A stretch of 64,000 bases of DNA from JAGVSR01 sp963750715 (GTDB lineage Bacteria > Pseudomonadota > Alphaproteobacteria > Rhizobiales > Hyphomicrobiaceae). Positions within the stretch are counted from its first letter, which is position 1, and each line of letters starts with the position of its first letter. Shown piece after piece: positions 54,096 through 62,763 of the stretch. The DNA is taken from NCBI GenBank assembly GCA_963750715.1, contig CAVVRP010000011.1, forward strand, positions 1-64,000, in the 5' to 3' direction. The notes below the pieces were generated by a model, which saw only the letters and a program-made list of their open reading frames with translations, made no database searches and had not been told where the DNA came from. The position numbers and the translations under genes were made by a program.

Positions 54096-55088
54096 ATGAC
54101 GGATCAAAAAGAGCCGCAAGTGGCGGCAGACCGCATCAGCATCGACTCGAGCGATGTGATAGAAAGTCATACAAGGCTGGCCTGCGGCGATGCTCCGGAT
54201 GCGGATGCTACTTTCCAGACGCATCTCAATCAGCTGGTCGAGGCCGAGATCGTGCCGCGCCTGATGCTGGCTCACACTCTGCCGCCTCGCGCTACAAAGA
54301 AATCGAAGCTGCTGTCGAGCGCATTCGAAGCCTCGCTTGAGTCCCGGGCTGCGAACGTTCGCTCGGCAAAGAGCGCGGCTGAGCCCTTTCTGCGGCCCAC
54401 GTCCGAACAGGTCGAGCTGCTTTGCAGATACGCAACCACGAGCGACCTTCGTGTCACTGATGCGTATGTTCAGTCGCTGTCCGAGGAAGGAATGTCGGAG
54501 GAGGCCATTCTCCTCGATCTCGTTTCTCCTGCCGCCCGCCGGCTCGGAGATATGTGGAATTCGGACGATATGGACTTCATGACCGTTTCGATGGGCATGA
54601 TTCAGCTCGAGCAACTTGTCCACAGGATTTCTCGTCGCTCGCCCAGTCTTATCGATGCGGCTGATGACCAGGGCAACCGTGTGCTACTTGTGACGCCTCC
54701 CGAGGAGCAGCATACATTCGGCATTCTGCTACTTTCGGAGTTTTTCCGCCACGCGGGCTGGTTCGTGCGTTCCGAGCCCCGCGCGCCACAGAGCGACCTT
54801 AGATCAATCGTAAAGACCCAGTACTTTTCGGTGGTCGGGGTGTCTTGCAGTCGCGGCTGTCTCGTCGACGATTTACGTCATTCCATTGCTGGGTTGCGGC
54901 GCGCGTCTTGCAATCGGGGGCTGGTCGTTCTGGTTGGTGGCGCATTATTCACTGTAAATCCGTCGCTGGCCATGCATGTGGGCGCTGATGGAGCGGCGGC
55001 TGATGCCAGCGAGGCCGTTGTAGTCGCAGGCGAATTGACGCTAAAGTCAACGGAAGGCCGAGCGCTGGGGTCAAGGCGCGACAACTAG
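54096..55088 (+). CDS. ppaA: PpaA/AerR-type cobalamin-binding antirepressor
   Basis: 330 residues. The ATG follows GGAGGG. C-terminal B12-binding (short form) domain with NRVLLVTPPEEQHTFG (the EQH segment carries the cobalamin-coordinating His in AerR-type proteins), then VVGVSCSRGCLVDD. N-terminal helical region with HLNQLVEAEIVPRLMLAH. Family members sense light through B12 and modulate PpsR/CrtJ. It is directly upstream of ppsR (42 bases), as in Rhodobacter. Confidence 0.92.
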   Translation: MTDQKEPQVAADRISIDSSDVIESHTRLACGDAPDADATFQTHLNQLVEAEIVPRLMLAHTLPPRATKKSKLLSSAFEASLESRAANVRSAKSAAEPFLRPTSEQVELLCRYATTSDLRVTDAYVQSLSEEGMSEEAILLDLVSPAARRLGDMWNSDDMDFMTVSMGMIQLEQLVHRISRRSPSLIDAADDQGNRVLLVTPPEEQHTFGILLLSEFFRHAGWFVRSEPRAPQSDLRSIVKTQYFSVVGVSCSRGCLVDDLRHSIAGLRRASCNRGLVVLVGGALFTVNPSLAMHVGADGAAADASEAVVVAGELTLKSTEGRALGSRRDN

Positions 55089-55130
55089 ATGCAATACGTC
55101 GACTGAACTTTAGGATCCGTCGAGGATCAG

Positions 55131-56543
55131 GTGAAACAGCTGAAGTCTGCGAAAAAATTCGTTGGGTCAATTGACCCGGAATCAGTACTCCAGCTGATTG
55201 CCGCCTCGGCTGATGTTGCCCTGATCATCGACAAAAAGGGTATCATTCGCGACCTGACATTCGATCGCGACGAACCGCCGACAAGCGATTTCACGACTTG
55301 GATCGGAAAGCCCTGGGTCGATACGGTGACGGTGGAAAGCCGCCCTAAAGTCGAGGCGCTGCTGCGCGACGCGGCGGCCCGTGCCGAGCCCAGATGGCGT
55401 CAGGTGAACCACCCCAATCCCGGTGGCCCCGATCTCCCGATCAAGTATTCCGCGGTCGCGCTCAATGGTGAGGGCCGCATCATTGCCATCGGCCGCGATC
55501 TGCGAGCTTTCGCATCCCTGCAGCAGCGCCTGATCGACGCGCAGACGGCCATGGAGCGCGAGTACCAGCGCCTGCGCGACGTCGAGACCCGTTACCGTGC
55601 GTTGTTTCATATGTCCGCAGAGGCCGTGCTCATTGTCGACGCGGGGACTGGCCGCGTTGTCGAAGCCAACCCGTCGGCTGTCGCGCTGCTTTCGAATGGC
55701 GCGCGCAAGATCGTGGGCAAGCCGCTCGAAGCGATCGTCGGCGAAGGCGGCGAGAAAGCGGTACAGGAACTGCTTGCGACCGTTCGCACGTCCCCGCAAG
55801 TCGAAAACATCGTCATGAAAGGCGCCGACGGCGTCCGGGAATTCCTTCTGTCGGGATCGCTATTCCGGCAGGGTATGGCGTCGTATGTGCTGGTTCGACT
55901 TTCAAGCGCCGCAACGCGCACCGGCGCACCGACTGCGCTTTCACGCGCGAAGTCGTCGACGCTTCATGTCGTCGATGCGTTGCCCGATGGCTTCGTCGTC
56001 GCCGACGCCAGCCGCCAGATCGTTTCGGCAAACCCGGCTTTTCTGCAGCTGGCCCAGCTCGCCACCGAGGAGCAGGTTCGTGGAGAGCCCGTCGATCGCT
56101 GGCTCGGTCGTGTTGCGGTGGATCTGGATGTTCTCTTCGCAAGCCTGCGCGAACATCAGTCGATCAGGAATTATTCGACGGTGGTGCGGGGAGAGTACGG
56201 CACCGCCACACCGATCGATCTTTCCGCCGTCGCCATCGGTGAAGGTCACCCGAGCTACTATGGCTTCGTGATGCGCAAGGCCGAAGTTGAAACCGCCGCC
56301 GCCGGCAGTTCGATGGCCGCGCTGCCGCGCACTGTGGAGCAGATGACCAAGCTCGTCGGCCGCGTGTCGCTCAAGGAGCTGGTGCGGGAGTCGACGGATC
56401 TGATCGAGAAACTATGCATCGAAGCCGCGCTCGAACTTACCGATGACAACCGCGCATCCGCCGCGGAGATGCTGGGGCTCAGCCGGCAGAGCCTTTACGT
56501 CAAGCTGCGCCGTTTCGGACTCGATATCGCTGAGCGCAACTGA
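55131..56543 (+). CDS. ppsR: Photosynthesis gene repressor PpsR/CrtJ
   Basis: 470 residues. The GTG start has GAGG upstream. N-terminal and two further PAS-like regions (about 20-130, 155-265, 280-390), a helical linker with SLQQRLIDAQTAMEREYQ, and a Fis-type helix-turn-helix at the C-terminus (NRASAAEMLGLSRQSLYVKL). The only cysteine is C429 in EKLCIEAALEL, at the position of C424/C420 in Rhodobacter. The second cysteine used there for a disulfide is absent. It should bind the TGT-N12-ACA sites in this window. Confidence 0.95.
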   Translation: MKQLKSAKKFVGSIDPESVLQLIAASADVALIIDKKGIIRDLTFDRDEPPTSDFTTWIGKPWVDTVTVESRPKVEALLRDAAARAEPRWRQVNHPNPGGPDLPIKYSAVALNGEGRIIAIGRDLRAFASLQQRLIDAQTAMEREYQRLRDVETRYRALFHMSAEAVLIVDAGTGRVVEANPSAVALLSNGARKIVGKPLEAIVGEGGEKAVQELLATVRTSPQVENIVMKGADGVREFLLSGSLFRQGMASYVLVRLSSAATRTGAPTALSRAKSSTLHVVDALPDGFVVADASRQIVSANPAFLQLAQLATEEQVRGEPVDRWLGRVAVDLDVLFASLREHQSIRNYSTVVRGEYGTATPIDLSAVAIGEGHPSYYGFVMRKAEVETAAAGSSMAALPRTVEQMTKLVGRVSLKELVRESTDLIEKLCIEAALELTDDNRASAAEMLGLSRQSLYVKLRRFGLDIAERN

Positions 56544-56587
56544 CACTGTGAGCGGGCCGCCGGCCGCCCATCTCGCCCGATAAGAAG

Positions 56588-56618
56588 TGTAAAGTTTAAT
56601 TGACGCAGGAGTCTGTCA
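56588..56618 (+). promoter_or_regulatory. PpsR/CrtJ-type site plus third half-site upstream of bchG
   Basis: TGTAAAGTTTAATTGACG (56588-56605) is TGT-N12-ACA with one mismatch. TGTCA follows after eight bases (56614-56618), as in front of hemA. Lies 64-81 bp before the bchG start and 45 bp after the ppsR stop, so bchG-bch2-bchP can be controlled apart from ppaA-ppsR. Confidence 0.7.
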
Positions 56619-56668
56619 ATCGTAAGCTTCAGTGGGCCGGCAATCCGGCGTGACTGCGGGCTTTGCGC

Positions 56669-57578
56669 ATGGCACACGAGCTTCTTCATCCTGCGATCCC
56701 CGCTCGCCCTGCGCCAGCTGCGGTGCTCGAGCTTTTGAAGCCGATCACCTGGTTTCCGCCAATGTGGGCCTTCAGCTGCGGCGTCGTTTCGTCCGCCGCT
56801 CCGATGTCGCAAGCCTGGCCCTGGATCATCGCCGGCGCGGTGCTGGCCGGTCCTTTGGTGTGCGGCATGAGTTCAGGCCGTCAACGACTGGTTCGACCGT
56901 CATGTCGATGCCATCAATGAACCCCACCGCCCGATCCCGTCGGGACGCATTCCCGGCCGGTGGGGGCTATACATTGCAATTGTCTGGACGGTGTTGTCCC
57001 TCATCGCGGGATGGCTGCTGGGTCCGTGGGCGTTCGCCGCGACCGTCTTCGGCACAGCCCTTGCGTGGGCCTACAGCGCGCCACCGCTCCGCCTGAAGCA
57101 GGACGGCTGGTGGGGAAATGCAGCGTGCGGGACCTGTTACGAAGGCTTGCCGTGGATCACGGGCGCTGCGGTTGCTTCGGGCGGCACGCCGGAGCCAGGC
57201 ATATTCTTCGCAGCGGCTCTCTACAGTCTCGGCGCCCACGGCATCATGACACTCAACGATTTCAAGTCGGTCGAGGGTGACCTGCGCATGGGCGTGCGCT
57301 CGCTTCCGGTGCAGCTCGGCGTCGATCGCGCCGCGCGCGTCGCCTGCGCCATCATGGCCGTACCGCAGGCGATCGTCGTCGCGATGTTGTGGTCATGGGG
57401 CTTGCCGTGGTTCGCATCGGCTGTCGCGGCGCTGCTCGCGGCGCAACTTGTCTGCATGAAGCCGTTGCTTGCCGCCCCGAAGGAAAAGGCGCCCTGGTAC
57501 AACGGAACCGGCGTCATGCTGTACGTGCTGGGAATGCTAATCACCGCATTCGCGCTTCGTCATTTGGCAGGAGCCTGA
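56669..57578 (+). pseudogene. bchG: Bacteriochlorophyll synthase (geranylgeranyl transferase), frameshifted
   Basis: BchG of about 302 residues is split by one base. The first frame gives LELLKPITWFPPMWAFSCGV and ends GPLVCGMS. The correct continuation, QAVNDWFDRHVDAINEPHRP (with the Asp-rich prenyl-diphosphate site), lies in the next frame, followed by SAPPLRLKQDGWWGN, LNDFKSVEGD and the rest. The text AGTTCAG (about 56873-56879) in place of AGTCAG, a doubled T, accounts for the shift, and the length is one base over a multiple of three. It normally esterifies bacteriochlorophyllide with geranylgeranyl diphosphate. If the shift is real, pigment synthesis stops here. Confidence 0.9.
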
Positions 57579-57581
57579 TCA

Positions 57582-58952
57582 ATGGCGCAAGCGCAGCTCG
57601 GATGGTTCGGCATTGTGCGTCTGGGGCTGGTGCAAACCGCGCTCGGCGCCATCGTCGTGCTGACCACCTCGACCATGAATCGCGTGATGGTCGTCGAGCT
57701 TGCGTTGCCGGCCATGCTGCCGGGTGCGCTGGTCGCGCTTCATCATGCAGTCCAGTTGCTGCGTCCGCGCTGGGGGCACGGCTCGGATGTCGGCGGACGC
57801 CGGACGCCATGGATCATCGGCGGCATGGCGATCCTCGCCGCGGGTGGAACAGGCGCTGCGCTCGCCATCGCCCTAATGGAGTACAACGCGACACTGGGCA
57901 TCGCAGCCGCCGTTCTTGCGTTCTTCCTGATCGGAATAGGCGTCGGCGCATGCGGCACCTCGCTGCTCGTGCTCCTCGCCAAGAGGGTCGACCCTGAGCG
58001 CCGCGCCCCCGCCGCCACCATCGTCTGGGTCATGATGATTGCGGGCTTCATTGTGACGGCTGGAACGGTCGGACATCTGCTGGATCCGTTCACGACGTCG
58101 AGGCTGGTGTTTATCACGGCCGCCGTTTCCGCGCTGGCGTTCCTGATTGCATGCATCGCGGTGTGGGGCGTCGAAGGCACGTCGGGAGATCGCGAGCAGG
58201 TAGCAAAGGAGGCCGGATCGCACAAGCCCGCGTTTCGCGCTGCATTGGCGCAGGTGTCCGCCGAACCTGCCGCCCGCAACTTCACGATATTCGTGTTCCT
58301 GTCGATGTTCGCGTATAGCGCGCAGGATCTCATCCTCGAGCCGTTCGCTGGGACCGTCTTCGGCTTCACGCCCGGCGAGTCGACCAAGCTCGCCGGCATG
58401 CAGAACTCAGGCGTGCTGCTTGGCATGCTTCTCGTGCCACTGATTACCAAGATTCTCGGGCCTGCTCTCTCGCCAAGTTTGAGGGGTTGGACCATCGGCG
58501 GATGCATCGCAAGCGCGGTCGCGCTCGGCAGCCTTGCCATCGGCGGATTGATCGGAGGCTCGTGGCCGCTCACTGGGAGTGTGTTCCTGCTCGGGCTTGC
58601 AAACGGCGCGTTTGCCGTAGCGGCCATCGGTTCGATGATGGCGCTCGCCAGCGACGGCAAGACCAATCGCGAAGGTGTGCGCATGGGGCTTTGGGGTGCA
58701 GCGCAGGCGATCGGCTTCGGCGCAGGCGGTTTTGCTGGCGCTATGCTGGCTGACGCCTTCCGATTGGTCACGGACTCGGCCGTTCACGGCTACGTCACGG
58801 TCTTTGCGTTGGAGGCGCTGCTGTTCGTCGTCGCCGCCGGTCTCGCATGCGCCGCCGGCGATGCGTGGCGCGGACCGGATGGGCGCACGCTCGACGCACG
58901 TCCCCGGATGACGGCCATCGGCCGAAACTTTGCAAGCGAAGCAGCGGAGTGA
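57582..58952 (+). CDS. PucC-family protein (Bch2 / ORF428), BchG-BchP neighbour
   Basis: 456 residues, about twelve membrane helices, MFS/PucC family: LTTSTMNRVMVVELALPAMLP, RPRWGHGSDVGGRRTPWIIGG, DLILEPFAGTVFGF and REGVRMGLWGAAQAIG. In phototrophic alphaproteobacteria this gene sits between bchG and bchP and is thought to handle bacteriochlorophyll. The ATG is three bases after bchG, so it is co-expressed. Confidence 0.92.
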   Translation: MAQAQLGWFGIVRLGLVQTALGAIVVLTTSTMNRVMVVELALPAMLPGALVALHHAVQLLRPRWGHGSDVGGRRTPWIIGGMAILAAGGTGAALAIALMEYNATLGIAAAVLAFFLIGIGVGACGTSLLVLLAKRVDPERRAPAATIVWVMMIAGFIVTAGTVGHLLDPFTTSRLVFITAAVSALAFLIACIAVWGVEGTSGDREQVAKEAGSHKPAFRAALAQVSAEPAARNFTIFVFLSMFAYSAQDLILEPFAGTVFGFTPGESTKLAGMQNSGVLLGMLLVPLITKILGPALSPSLRGWTIGGCIASAVALGSLAIGGLIGGSWPLTGSVFLLGLANGAFAVAAIGSMMALASDGKTNREGVRMGLWGAAQAIGFGAGGFAGAMLADAFRLVTDSAVHGYVTVFALEALLFVVAAGLACAAGDAWRGPDGRTLDARPRMTAIGRNFASEAAE

Positions 58953-58957
58953 CCGAA

Positions 58958-60175
58958 ATGACTGAGAGTGTCCGCACGTTCGATGCCGTGGTGGTCGGCG
59001 GTGGTCCGGCTGGCGCAACCGCCGCCACGGATCTGGCGCGCAAGGGCTGGTCGGTAATGTTGCTCGACAAAGCTGGCCGCATCAAGCCGTGTGGCGGCGC
59101 CGTGCCACCGCGGCTGATCCGCGACTTCGCGGTGCCAAGCGACATGATCGTCGCGGAAGTGACGTCGGCGCGTATGGTGGCGCCGTCCGACCGTCGGGTC
59201 GATATGCCCATCGACAAAGGTTATGTCGGCATGGTCGACCGCGATGTGTTCGACGAGTGGCTGCGGCGGCGCGCGGCTGGTGCCGGCGCGACGCGTGTCA
59301 CAGGCACGTTCGAGAAGATTGCTCGCGATACCGATGATACGGCGCTTGTTCAATATCGCGCACGCAAGGAAGACGGCGGCAGCGCGACCGTGTCAGTGCG
59401 TGCCAAACTGGTCATCGGCGCGGACGGCGCGTTGTCGAAGGTCGCCCGGCAATGCGTGCCCGGCGCAGACAAGATGCCGTACGTGTTCGCGTACCACGAG
59501 ATCATCCACTCGCCGAAGTGCGATGTTGCCGATTTCGACCCGAAACGCTGCGACGTCTATTACCAGGGGCAGCTGTCTCCCGACTTTTATGCGTGGATAT
59601 TCCCGCACGGCGATACGACGAGTGTCGGAGTCGGTAGCGCGCATAAGGGCTTTTCCCTGCGCGGTGCGGTGAAACGGCTCCGCGAGGTCACCAAGCTTGA
59701 TGGCGTCGAGACCATTCGCGACGAAGGCGCTCCCATTCCGCTGCGGCCGCTGAAGTGCTGGGACAACGGCCGTGATGTGATCGTGGTCGGCGACGCGGCC
59801 GGCGTCGTCGCGCCGGCTTCGGGCGAGGGCATCTATTACGCGATGGCCTGCGCGCGCCTGGCGGGTGAATGCGGCGACGAATTCCTCAAGTCGGGCAACG
59901 CGCGGGTTCTCGCCAAGGTGCGCCGTCAATTCATGAAGGCCCACGGGCGGGTCTTCATGGTGCTCGGGATCATGCAGTACTTCTGGTATTCGAGCGACAA
60001 GCGCCGCGAGCGCTTTGTCGACATGTGTGACGACAAGGACGTTCAGCGCCTGACGTGGGAGTCCTACATGAACAAGGAACTCGTGCGAAAGAGCCCGCTG
60101 GCGCACGTCAAGATCTTCTTCAAGGACATGGCGCACCTGCTCGGCATCGTATCGCCTGGATCGGGAGAGGCGTAG
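58958..60175 (+). CDS. bchP: Geranylgeranyl reductase
   Basis: 405 residues from the ATG at 58958, with GGAG upstream. FAD-binding motif DAVVVGGGPAGATAATDLA (9-27), then KPCGGAVPPRLI, IGADGALSKVARQCVPGA and VGDAAGVVAPASGEGIYYAM. It reduces the geranylgeranyl tail of bacteriochlorophyll to phytyl using NADPH. Five bases after the preceding gene. Confidence 0.96.
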   Translation: MTESVRTFDAVVVGGGPAGATAATDLARKGWSVMLLDKAGRIKPCGGAVPPRLIRDFAVPSDMIVAEVTSARMVAPSDRRVDMPIDKGYVGMVDRDVFDEWLRRRAAGAGATRVTGTFEKIARDTDDTALVQYRARKEDGGSATVSVRAKLVIGADGALSKVARQCVPGADKMPYVFAYHEIIHSPKCDVADFDPKRCDVYYQGQLSPDFYAWIFPHGDTTSVGVGSAHKGFSLRGAVKRLREVTKLDGVETIRDEGAPIPLRPLKCWDNGRDVIVVGDAAGVVAPASGEGIYYAMACARLAGECGDEFLKSGNARVLAKVRRQFMKAHGRVFMVLGIMQYFWYSSDKRRERFVDMCDDKDVQRLTWESYMNKELVRKSPLAHVKIFFKDMAHLLGIVSPGSGEA

Positions 60176-60199
60176 CCGGGCGCGGCTTGCGGGACAGTC

Positions 60200-60457
60200 A
60201 TGACCAGCGGCGTCATCGTCGATGTGATTCTCGGCCTTATGGCAGCTGAGGCGGTGGTACTCATCGCGTATCGGATCGTGACGGGCAGGGGACTGGCCGC
60301 GCTCGATGTCGCAATCAGCATTGCGGCAGGTGCTTGTCTGCTGCTTGCCATGCGCGCGGCGCTTGCCGGAGGTACGGCAGCCGAGCTCGCCGGGTTCCTA
60401 CTTGGCGCGTTCGGTTTCCATGTCTCCGATCTCTACCGGCGCTGGCCACGAGCTTAG
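60200..60457 (+). CDS. Small membrane protein after bchP
   Basis: 85 residues, about three membrane helices (GVIVDVILGLMAAEAVVLIAY; LAALDVAISIAAGACLLLAM; ELAGFLLGAFGFHVSDLYR). It follows bchP by 24 bases in the same direction and ends with a basic tail RRWPRA. I do not recognise a named family. Position suggests a role in pigment or membrane assembly, which is inference. Confidence 0.7.
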   Translation: MTSGVIVDVILGLMAAEAVVLIAYRIVTGRGLAALDVAISIAAGACLLLAMRAALAGGTAAELAGFLLGAFGFHVSDLYRRWPRA

Positions 60458-60541
60458 TCTTCAGATCGCGCATCGCTTTGCCCATGTCGCCAATGGTGGG
60501 TTCACCCTGACCATCGAGCGAGATGGGCCTATGCGCAGATG

Positions 60542-62473
60542 TCACTCCGCGGCAGTGGCCAGCGTTCGCAAATCGATGCCGAGGTCGTTGCGCTGGATGA
60601 CGGCCAGTATCTTTTCGGCAATTCCTTCCGCGTCGATCCCGGCTTTTGCGACCTGGTTCGCTGGCTTGTCGTGGTCGAGGAAGTAATCCGGAAGATACAT
60701 CGGCACCACGCGGGAGGCGTACGCATCCAGCCGCTGGCGGCGCAGGCTGTCGTAGACCTGCGTGGCGAAGCCGCCGACCGCCCCCTCTTCTACTGTCAGC
60801 ATGACCGGGTGCTCGCGGGCAAGATAGCGCACAAGCCTGTCGTCGATGGGCTTGGCGAAGCGGGCATCAGCAACCGTCACGCTGATGCCGAGCCGTTCCA
60901 GACGGTCGGCGGCGGCGAGAGATGCCGCGAGGCGTGTGCCGTAGGACAGGATTGCAACGTCGGCGCCTTCGCGCAGGATGCGCCCGCGCCCAATTTCGAG
61001 GGCCTCACCGGTTACAGGCAGGTCAACGCCCGTGCCTTCGCCGCGGGGAAAGCGCAGCGCGCTCGGTCGGTCGTCGATTCCGGCGGCCGTCGCTACCATA
61101 TGCATCAGTTCCGCCTCGTCGGCCGCCGCCATCAGAACGAAGCCCGGCAGGCAGCCGAGATAGCTGATGTCGTAAGAGCCGTGATGCGTGACGCCGTCGG
61201 CGCCAACCATGCCCGCCCTGTCGATTGCAAACCTGACCGGCAGCCGCTGGATGGCGATATCATGCACGATTTGATCGTAGGCCCGTTGCAGGAACGTCGA
61301 ATAGATCGCTGCGAACGGTTTGAAGCCCTCGCAGGCGAGGCCCCCGCAGAAAGTCACCGCATGCTGTTCGGCGATGCCAACGTCGAAGCAGCGGCCAGGG
61401 AAGGCTTGCGCGAACTTGTCCAGGCCGGTCCCCGTCGGCATCGCGGCGGTGATGGCGACGATACGGGGATCGCGCGTCGCCTCGCGGATCAAGGCGTTGG
61501 CGAAGACGCTGGTGTAAGATGGCGCCTTTGGTGTCGCTTTCAGCTGGCGTCCGCTCGCGACCTCAAATTTTTCCACGCCGTGATACTTGTCTGCTGCGGC
61601 CTCCGCCGGCGCATAGCCGTTGCCCTTTCGGGTCAGGATGTGCAGAACCAGAGGGCCATCAGTGTCGCGCGCCCGCTCCAGTACGCTTACCAACTCCGCC
61701 ACATCGTGACCGTCGAACGGACCTGCGTAGCGGACGCCGAGATCATCGAACATGGTGCGTTCGCCGGCAAAGCTCGGCAGGGAGTCGCCCTGACCGATAG
61801 CCAGCCTGCGCGCCTCGCGGTCGGGGAGGCGCGAGCGAAGTCTCCGCAGGTACTCCGACAGCGCCCCGGAGGGCGGGGCGATTGACATGTCGTTGTCATT
61901 GACGATGGTGATCATGCGCCGGCGTTGCGCGCCGATATTGTTCAGGGCCTCGTAGGCCATGCCGCCCGACAGTGCTCCGTCGCCGACGACCGCGATGACA
62001 TTGAAGTCTGACCCCGACAGGTCGCGCGCGGTTGCGAAACCAAGGCCAGCAGACATTGCTGTGGAGCTATGCGCCGCGCCGAATGGATCGAACTTGCTTT
62101 CGGTCCGGCAAGTGAAGCCGGATGGGCCGCCCGACTGGCGAACCCGGCGAAGCTCCTGACGCCGGCCGGTCAAAATCTTGTGCGGATAGCATTGGTGGCT
62201 GACATCCCAGATGAGCTTGTCGTTCGGGGTGTCGAAAACGTAGTGCAGCGCGACGGTCAGCTCGACGACGCCGAGCCCCGCTCCGAGATGGCCGCCTGTT
62301 TCCGAGACGCTCTCGATCAGATCGCGGCGAAGCACAGCGGCGAGGGCAGGGAGTTCCGTGCGGCTGAGCTTGCGCAGAAGACCGGGGTGGCGTGCTCTGT
62401 CCAACAAGCTGCCCGCAGCGGTTGAGGTTTCCAGGGTGGCCTGTTCGTTGCTGTCCCGTCTGCGCTCGCTCAT
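60542..62473 (-). CDS. dxs: 1-deoxy-D-xylulose-5-phosphate synthase
   Basis: About 643 residues from the ATG at 62473, the usual Dxs length. A further in-frame ATG at 62557, with GGAG, would add 28 residues. TPP-binding motif GDGALSGGMAYEALNN, LIWDVSHQCYPHKILTGRR near the N-terminus, and transketolase-like PVRFAIDRAGMVGADG. First step of the MEP pathway, which feeds isoprenoids for carotenoids and the bacteriochlorophyll tail. Convergent with the bchP operon. Confidence 0.95.
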   Translation of the reverse strand: MSERRRDSNEQATLETSTAAGSLLDRARHPGLLRKLSRTELPALAAVLRRDLIESVSETGGHLGAGLGVVELTVALHYVFDTPNDKLIWDVSHQCYPHKILTGRRQELRRVRQSGGPSGFTCRTESKFDPFGAAHSSTAMSAGLGFATARDLSGSDFNVIAVVGDGALSGGMAYEALNNIGAQRRRMITIVNDNDMSIAPPSGALSEYLRRLRSRLPDREARRLAIGQGDSLPSFAGERTMFDDLGVRYAGPFDGHDVAELVSVLERARDTDGPLVLHILTRKGNGYAPAEAAADKYHGVEKFEVASGRQLKATPKAPSYTSVFANALIREATRDPRIVAITAAMPTGTGLDKFAQAFPGRCFDVGIAEQHAVTFCGGLACEGFKPFAAIYSTFLQRAYDQIVHDIAIQRLPVRFAIDRAGMVGADGVTHHGSYDISYLGCLPGFVLMAAADEAELMHMVATAAGIDDRPSALRFPRGEGTGVDLPVTGEALEIGRGRILREGADVAILSYGTRLAASLAAADRLERLGISVTVADARFAKPIDDRLVRYLAREHPVMLTVEEGAVGGFATQVYDSLRRQRLDAYASRVVPMYLPDYFLDHDKPANQVAKAGIDAEGIAEKILAVIQRNDLGIDLRTLATAAE

Positions 62474-62578
62474 GCTAGAAACTCGCTGATAGATGCCGAC
62501 GCTGCATTCACCGGACCAATTGAACCGGACTGGATGGGACCGGTTAGTCGAAAGCATTAGAACTCCGCCGCCATGCGT

Positions 62579-62612
62579 TGTAAAGTAGAATTGACATCTA
62601 GTTTAGTTTACA
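62579..62612. promoter_or_regulatory. PpsR/CrtJ site plus third half-site between dxs and crtY
   Basis: TGTAAAGTAGAATTGACA (62579-62596) is an exact TGT-N12-ACA site. TTTACA follows after ten bases (62607-62612). Placed between divergent dxs and crtY, it could repress both. If Dxs starts at 62557, the site is only 22 bp from its ATG, which favours the start at 62473. Confidence 0.75.
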
Positions 62613-62763
62613 CTCCGGACTATCGTGTGCGTGGCGGTGACCGGGTTTTTGCTGGGCTAAGCGCAGGCGCGGCTCAGTACCCGTTCGCGGGCGACACGAA
62701 AAAGACTGGCGGATTTGCGCGGTTGGCATTACCCGCTGAGCCTCGTTTGCAAGGGCCCCAATC

